The notes beneath the pieces are model-generated. The model saw only the letters and a list, made by a program, of their open reading frames with translations, was not told where the DNA came from and searched no databases. Positions 59,158-64,000 of a stretch of 64,000 nt of DNA are shown here, in pieces; the stretch's first letter is position 1; each line of letters begins with the position of its first letter. Position numbers and translations under genes: made by a program. This DNA comes from CAIXSC01 sp046349935 (GTDB lineage Bacteria > Planctomycetota > Planctomycetia > Pirellulales > Pirellulaceae): contig JAXMBK010000003.1 in NCBI GenBank assembly GCA_046349935.1, forward strand, positions 1,629,956-1,693,955. Direction: 5' to 3'.

Positions 59158-61563
59158 CTACTTTCCGCCCAATTCGAACGTCACTTTCTCGATCGTCCCT
59201 GTGAACTCGAATACGTCTTGCTTGGCGTATTCAGGGGCGACAGGCGTGATCGAATCGCGGCCAATCTCGAACGGCTCCAGCCCATGCCGGAACAACGATC
59301 GCTTGACCTGTCCCTCGCCGGCCGGCTGTCCGTTCACGAACAACTTGATCGTCCCGCCGCCGACCTTTGAACCATCGGGTGTGAAGACCGACTTCAGGGT
59401 GACTTTCCCCGTCGGGATCGTCGCCGTGCCGTCAATCGTCACGTCGTCGAGTTCGAAGACGGTGTACCGGAAGTGCGGTTTTCCGCCCTTCAAGTACAGC
59501 GACCAACCGGCCGAAAAAGCGCCGGCGCACGCCACGACCCCCTCGGCCCCGCTGGACGGGATGACTAAGTCGGCTGTGATGGAGTGGGGGCGAGGAAACA
59601 GTTGCGGCCCAATCGGCTCAGGCAACCAGACGCGGTTGCCGTAGTAAGTCCAACTGGTCGGCGGCACGCCTGCGATTCGCAGCTTCGGATCCATCCGCTC
59701 GGAGAAGCGCGGGTCGAGCGGGAACACGCCGTACTGCTTCGCTTCCTCGGCAAACTTCGCCTGCAGCGCCTTGAGCTTCTCGGGGTGCTTCGCCGCGAGG
59801 TCGACCGCTTGGCTAAAGTCTTGATCGATGTGGTACAGCTGCCAAGGCGCCGTCAGGAAGCCGTCGCCGCGGCCGGCGGTCTGCCACGGCAAACCATACT
59901 GGCTGCAAGCCACCCAACCGTCATGGTAGATCGCTCGGTTGGTCGCCAATTCAAAGTACTGCGTCGTCCGCCGGTCTTTCGCTTGGCCTTGATCGAACGA
60001 GTAAACCATCGACACCCCCTCGATCGGTTTCTGGGGGATGCCGTTGACCACTTTTGGTTCGGGAATGTTGCAGGCCTCCAGGATCGTCGGCACCACGTCG
60101 ATCACGTGATGAAACTGCGAACGCACCTCGCCCTTCGACTTGATCCCCTTCGGCCAGTGAACGACCAGCGGGTTGCGAGTGCCTCCAAAATGGCTGGCCA
60201 CCTGCTTGGTCCATTGGAACGGCGCGTTCATCGCCCAGGCCCAGCCGACCGGTACATGCGGTTCGCTATGCGGTCCGCCGATCTCATCGAGTCGCTTGAT
60301 GGTGCTCTCGAGCCCGAGTTGAATGCCGATGAGGCTCGCGATCTCGCTGAACGTTCCCTCCAGTCCGCCCTCGGCGCTCGCGCCGTTGTCGCCCACCACG
60401 TACATCACGAGCGTATTGTCGAGTTCCCCGGATGCGGCCATGCTGTCGATCAAACGACCGATCTCGGCGTCGGTGTAGTCCATGTAAGCGGCGTACGTCT
60501 CCATGAGCCGAGCGTAGACTTTCTTCTCGTCGGCCGAGCGGCTATCCCAAGAGGGAATCTCCTGGTGCCGCGGAGTGAGCTTGGTTCCTGGCGGGATGAC
60601 TCCCATGGCGAGTTGTTTGGCGTGAGTAAGCTCGCGTTGTTTGTCCCAACCGTGATCGAACTTGCCTTTGTACTTGGCAATAAAATCCTTCGGGGCGTGA
60701 TGCGGTGCATGGACGCCCGCCGCGCTGTAGTACATGAACCACGGCTTGTCCCGGTCGGCCGCACGCACATTGCGAGTCCACTCGATCGCTTCGTCGGTCA
60801 TGTCGGCGGTGAAGTGATAGCCTTGTTCGGGCGACTTCGGCTGCGGCACCCAGGTCGTGTTGCGGTAGATGACCGGATAGTACTGGTGCGTCTCGCCCTG
60901 ATTGAAACCATAGAAGTAATCGAATCCCAAGCCGGTCGGCCAACGATCGAACGGACCGGCGGGGCTGATGTCCGGCTCGGGCGTGTTGTGCCATTTGCCG
61001 AACATGCCGGTGGCGTATCCGTTGTCTCGCAACGTCTGCGAAACCAGCGCCGTGCTGCGAGGAATGATGCCCGTGTAGCCGGGATACCCGGTGCCCATCT
61101 CGATGATGACGCCCGTGCCGCAACTGTGCGGATTGCGGCCCGCCAGCAAAGCCGCTCGAGTCGGACTGCAGAGCGCCGTCGTGTGGAAGCGCGTGTACTT
61201 CAACCCGTTATTGGCCAGCCGGTCCAGATGAGGCGTCGGCACGGGACCGCCGAAGGTCGAGCACATGCCGTACCCGACGTCGTCGAGCAGGATGAGCAGC
61301 ACGTTGGGGCTGCCCTTGGCCGCCGTGACCGGCTGCGGGTAGCTCGGCGTGGAATCCTTATAAGTATCGCCGATCTTGCCCGTGAACGCGGGGTCGGGCT
61401 TCGGCAGTTGCGTTCCCTCGGCGGCCGCGGACCGAGGCTTCGCGTCCTGAGCGAACAACGAGCCTCGCGGCGACGGCTGCAGATGCCCGCTGGCGGCGGC
61501 CCAACCGAGAAACGCGGCGGCCGCTAACACGACCAGCGACGGGAAATAGAAACGCTGAGTCAT
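59158..61563 (-). CDS. Exported arylsulfatase A-type, paralog 2
   Basis: 801 residues from ATG 61563; signal peptide SLVVLAAAAFLGWAAASG. Formylglycine site CSPTRAALLAGR (~132). It shares with paralog 1 the start NVLLILLDDVGYG, PVPTPHLDRLANNGLKYTRFH, AHAPHHAPKDFIAKYKGKF, GGTRNPLVVHWPKGIKSKG and a C-terminal extra domain (about 590 to end) of beta strands ending EKVTFELGGK. Adjacent to a second sulfatase and downstream of the two-component genes, possibly under their control (187-base gap). Substrate not predictable. Confidence 0.95.
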   Translation of the reverse strand: MTQRFYFPSLVVLAAAAFLGWAAASGHLQPSPRGSLFAQDAKPRSAAAEGTQLPKPDPAFTGKIGDTYKDSTPSYPQPVTAAKGSPNVLLILLDDVGYGMCSTFGGPVPTPHLDRLANNGLKYTRFHTTALCSPTRAALLAGRNPHSCGTGVIIEMGTGYPGYTGIIPRSTALVSQTLRDNGYATGMFGKWHNTPEPDISPAGPFDRWPTGLGFDYFYGFNQGETHQYYPVIYRNTTWVPQPKSPEQGYHFTADMTDEAIEWTRNVRAADRDKPWFMYYSAAGVHAPHHAPKDFIAKYKGKFDHGWDKQRELTHAKQLAMGVIPPGTKLTPRHQEIPSWDSRSADEKKVYARLMETYAAYMDYTDAEIGRLIDSMAASGELDNTLVMYVVGDNGASAEGGLEGTFSEIASLIGIQLGLESTIKRLDEIGGPHSEPHVPVGWAWAMNAPFQWTKQVASHFGGTRNPLVVHWPKGIKSKGEVRSQFHHVIDVVPTILEACNIPEPKVVNGIPQKPIEGVSMVYSFDQGQAKDRRTTQYFELATNRAIYHDGWVACSQYGLPWQTAGRGDGFLTAPWQLYHIDQDFSQAVDLAAKHPEKLKALQAKFAEEAKQYGVFPLDPRFSERMDPKLRIAGVPPTSWTYYGNRVWLPEPIGPQLFPRPHSITADLVIPSSGAEGVVACAGAFSAGWSLYLKGGKPHFRYTVFELDDVTIDGTATIPTGKVTLKSVFTPDGSKVGGGTIKLFVNGQPAGEGQVKRSLFRHGLEPFEIGRDSITPVAPEYAKQDVFEFTGTIEKVTFELGGK

Positions 61564-61750
61564 TGGAACTCTCACAAGATGGGATCAGGACGAACGCGAG
61601 TAAACGTGAAGGCCGAGCTGCCTGACGACAAACATCCAAGCTCGTCGCACGTTGATGGCCTGGGACGTCAGTCTATTACATGGGCGACGGGATTTCATTG
61701 GTCGTCGGTATGATGCCATCACGCCGCGAGTCGCGATTGGAAGCGGCAGC

Positions 61751-62149
61751 TCATGCTTCCAGGCCGGCGGCCGTCGTGCTTCCAGCGCCGTCCGCTGCGA
61801 GCGCCGCCTTGATCACTTCCAGCAGACGCTTAGTATCGAGCGGCTTGCGCAGAAATTCAAAGGCGCCGGCTTGGAGCGCCTGCGCCCGCGCCGACTCGTC
61901 GTCGAACGCGGTAATGAAGACGATGGGGCGACGGACGCGTAACGCGACTAATTCAGCCTGCAGTTCTAGGCCGCTTTTGCTGGGCAGGTGAACGTCGAGG
62001 ATCACGCAGTCCGACGTTTCCGCCGCTCCCGCCGCCAGAAACGCCTCGGCCGACTCGTAGGCGACCGCCCCATAACCGGCAACCGCCATCAGTCGGCAGA
62101 GTGCTTTCCGCACCGAGAGGTCGTCGTCAACTAAACTGATCGTCGGCAT
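61751..62149 (-). CDS. Stand-alone receiver-domain response regulator
   Basis: 132 residues, a single receiver domain of FixJ type. It has the acidic pair VDDDLSVRKAL, the phosphorylation Asp in VILDVHLPSKSGLELQ (~56), Thr in ITAFDDE and Lys in FLRKPLD. No output domain: the frame ends with an Ala/Thr-rich tail after the last helix. It follows the LuxR-type response regulator and kinase on the same strand. Confidence 0.9.
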   Translation of the reverse strand: MPTISLVDDDLSVRKALCRLMAVAGYGAVAYESAEAFLAAGAAETSDCVILDVHLPSKSGLELQAELVALRVRRPIVFITAFDDESARAQALQAGAFEFLRKPLDTKRLLEVIKAALAADGAGSTTAAGLEA

Positions 62150-62222
62150 GGATGCACAATCTACCGAGGCGCCCGGCGGGGTGACATTATTCTTTGGTAT
62201 GACAGCGACAGGATGACGGCGG

Positions 62223-62852
62223 TTAGTCGCGGCCGACGACTGGGCGGAACCCGGCGCGTTCGCAGAGGCGCACCAGTTCGGCGACCGACGCCGCGCCCGT
62301 CTTCTCCATGACTCGGCCGCGATGCACCTTGACGGTGGCTTCCGTAATCGCCAATCGGGCGGCGATCTGCTTGTTCAGCAAGCCGGCGATTACGAGCAAC
62401 ATGATTTCGTGCTCGCGGGTGGTCAGCGACTGCACCCGCATTTCAAACTCCCGCAATTCGAGCGTTTGCCGCCGTCGTTGCGCGTAGTCGCCGATCGCCT
62501 TCTGGACGGCGTCGAGCAGCCGATCGTTGTCGACCGGTTTGGAGAGGAAATCGATCGCACCTTGCTTCATCGCCTGAACCGCGGCGGGAACGTCGCCGTG
62601 CGCGGTCAGAATAATGATCGGCAAATCCACTCCGCGCTGCAGCAACTTCGTCTGCAGTTCCGCGCCGCTCATCCCGGGAATCTGGAGATCCAGCAGCAGG
62701 CAAGCGAGGTCGTCCGTGTCGGGCGCCGCGAGAAACTCCTCGGCGGAGCTGAATGTTCGCACCTGATAGCCGGCCGAGCGGAACAGCCGATTCATGGCCC
62801 GCCGAATCGACTCGTCGTCGTCGACGACATACACCGTTGGCAGACTTTCCAT
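62223..62852 (-). CDS. FixJ-type response regulator
   Basis: 209 residues from ATG 62852, whose A is shared with the TGA of the kinase gene (TGATG), a classic coupling overlap. Receiver: VVDDDESIRRAMNRLF, LLLDLQIPGMSGAEL (Asp ~55), ILTAHGDVP, LSKPVDNDRLLDAV (Lys ~105). C-terminal LuxR helix-turn-helix LTTREHEIMLLVIAGLLNKQIAARL-like, ending AGFRPVVGRD. Longer in-frame starts (e.g. 62906) would overlap the kinase by 54 bases and are rejected. Confidence 0.93.
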   Translation of the reverse strand: MESLPTVYVVDDDESIRRAMNRLFRSAGYQVRTFSSAEEFLAAPDTDDLACLLLDLQIPGMSGAELQTKLLQRGVDLPIIILTAHGDVPAAVQAMKQGAIDFLSKPVDNDRLLDAVQKAIGDYAQRRRQTLELREFEMRVQSLTTREHEIMLLVIAGLLNKQIAARLAITEATVKVHRGRVMEKTGAASVAELVRLCERAGFRPVVGRD

Positions 62853-64000
62853 CACGCCGAATCGCTCCGGAAAACGGGGAGGGCGAAGTGAAACGTCATT
62901 CCGCATTCCTTGTTGCGCGTCGCCCAGATGCGGCCTCCGTGGCCATGGATGATCGTACGATTGATGGCCAGCCCCATTCCAGTCCCCTCTGACTTCGTCG
63001 TATAGAACGGTTCAAAGAGGCGATCCAAATCTTCCTCTGCGGCGCCGATCCCCTGATCCTCGACGGACAGTTCGACGGTTTCCTCCACCCGCGACGTTCG
63101 CAGAACCAGCGGCGCTTCGCGAGCCGCTCGGCCGTGCATCGCCTGCGCCGCGTTAATCAAAAAATTGAGAACGACCTGTTCGAGTTCAATCGCATTGCCT
63201 GTGACTTGCGGGAGGTCTGGCGCCAGTTGCGCGACGACGGCCAATCCTCGGCCGCGGAGTTCGGGTTGAACGAGCCTTAGGGCGCTTTGGGCGACGGCGT
63301 TCAAGTCGAGCTGACGGGCGGGCAGCGGGGACTTTCTCACCAGCGAACGCACATGATCGATGATTTTCGACGCTCGGTCGCCGTCGCTCGCAATGTCGCT
63401 TAGCGCCTCGCGCACTTCGTGGATGTCGGGAGGGTCCGCGTCCAGCAGACGCTGGGCCGTTTGGGCGTTGCTGACGATGGCGAACAGGGGCTGCTTAACT
63501 TCGTGTGCGATGGACGTGGTTAGTTCGCCCATGGAAGCCGCGCGAGAGACGCGCGCCAGCTCCTCCTGTCGACGACGCACTTCGGACTCGGCGCGAGCCC
63601 GCTCCTGAATCTCGCGGCGGAGGATCTCATTGGCCGTCCGAATCTTGCGCGTCCAGAGTCGCACCCCGAGCGCCGCCGAGCCGACGACGGCCGCCAGAAA
63701 GGCGAGCTGAAATAGTCGCGTCTCCCACCATCTTGGCAGCACGACGAATCGAACCGGCTCGGCTTCCAGCCACGCTTGGTTCCCTTGGCGTGCGGCGATT
63801 CGAAAGACATATTCGCCGGGTCGCAAGTCGGTGTAATACGCGACGCGTTCGCGGCCCGCATCGATCCAGTCGGCGTCGAATCCCTCGATGCGATAGCGCA
63901 CCGAAACCTGTTGAGGAGACTCTACGGCCGCAACGACGAATTCCAGCATCAGCCGCCGCGGCCCAGACTGGTATGCGAACGCCTGCCGGAACTCCGTCTC
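62852..64000 (-). CDS. Histidine kinase with Y_Y_Y sensor domain (5' end outside window)
   Basis: C-terminal 382 residues; the frame stays open to base 64000 (ETEFRQAFAYQSGPRR before the first internal ATG), so the protein is longer. The visible N-terminal part is a Y_Y_Y-type periplasmic domain (VSVRYRIEGFDADWIDAGRER...LRPGEYVFRIAARQGNQAW), usually preceded by two-component-regulator propeller repeats. One membrane helix (LFQLAFLAAVVGSAALGV) and a coiled coil follow. The H-box SIAHEVKQPLFAIVSNAQ and the N, G1 and G2 motifs (NFLINAAQAMHG, ELSVEDQGIGAAE, SEGTGMGLAINRTII) are intact. It probably phosphorylates the FixJ-type regulator behind it. Confidence 0.93.
   Translation of the reverse strand, partial: ETEFRQAFAYQSGPRRLMLEFVVAAVESPQQVSVRYRIEGFDADWIDAGRERVAYYTDLRPGEYVFRIAARQGNQAWLEAEPVRFVVLPRWWETRLFQLAFLAAVVGSAALGVRLWTRKIRTANEILRREIQERARAESEVRRRQEELARVSRAASMGELTTSIAHEVKQPLFAIVSNAQTAQRLLDADPPDIHEVREALSDIASDGDRASKIIDHVRSLVRKSPLPARQLDLNAVAQSALRLVQPELRGRGLAVVAQLAPDLPQVTGNAIELEQVVLNFLINAAQAMHGRAAREAPLVLRTSRVEETVELSVEDQGIGAAEEDLDRLFEPFYTTKSEGTGMGLAINRTIIHGHGGRIWATRNKECGMTFHFALPVFRSDSA

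Overview
The window is GC-rich and looks like a chromosomal segment of a planctomycete, probably Pirellulales or a close relative. Several features point that way: many secreted proteins of unknown function, a large Ser/Thr kinase, an alpha-2-macroglobulin of about 2000 residues, tandem arylsulfatases, a PQQ-type beta-propeller, a Cys-rich secreted protein, and families of short palindromic repeats placed just after stop codons. The assignment is an inference from gene content; no rRNA or other phylogenetic marker was available. There is no sign of a phage or a complete insertion sequence.

Layout. 1-4627: glutamate synthase (gltB, cut by the window edge, and gltD), then an MFS exporter coupled to gltD. 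4691-7060: an MMPL/RND transporter. 7061-9178: a textbook sigma-54 promoter with tandem palindromic upstream sites, driving two tandem paralogous genes of unknown function, each preceded by a hairpin with the same loop sequence. 9341-12309: ribD, a Cys-rich secreted protein and a histone-deacetylase-like enzyme. 12561-15249: a secreted Gly/Met/Pro-repeat protein and a GT2 glycosyltransferase, separated by a six-copy 15-bp array. 15513-18956: a MacAB-type tripartite efflux operon. 19044-25182: a small M50-like membrane protein, a PIN/NYN-like protein, a ParE-type toxin-antitoxin pair, a secreted protein, and a large Ser/Thr kinase with a divergent small gene. 25492-31566: alpha-2-macroglobulin with a thioester motif. 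31659-36956: TrmH-like methyltransferase, phosphoglycolate phosphatase, Gfo/Idh/MocA oxidoreductase, WD40 protein and a PQQ-propeller protein carrying EF-hands. 37168-38211: an outer-membrane beta-barrel.

38321-50836 is the most unusual part: a dense, almost entirely minus-strand locus of membrane proteins. It contains an intact P-type ATPase, a second P-type ATPase that has lost its catalytic motifs, a DUF454/YbaN protein that shares the ATPases' N-terminal module, two paralogs with a PG..GTP hairpin membrane segment, an EcsC protein and three small proteins that share a C-terminal FP...DG membrane motif, a YtxH-like protein, several very small membrane proteins (one of 37 residues) and a degenerate LuxR-type regulator. 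The overlapping or nearly touching reading frames and the modules shared between neighbours suggest one multi-protein membrane system whose function I do not recognise.

51108-64000: beta-carbonic anhydrase, a CAT-anticodon tRNA (probably Ile2), DUF2252 and UPF0114 proteins, an OprB-type porin, two tandem arylsulfatases, and a two-component cluster (a hybrid-sensor-like kinase cut by the window edge plus two FixJ-type regulators).

At least three dispersed palindromic repeat families run through the window. The commonest (core ACAGGCT-TCC-AGCCTGT) has the same orientation relative to the preceding gene in nine of ten copies and supplies the stop codon of ribD.
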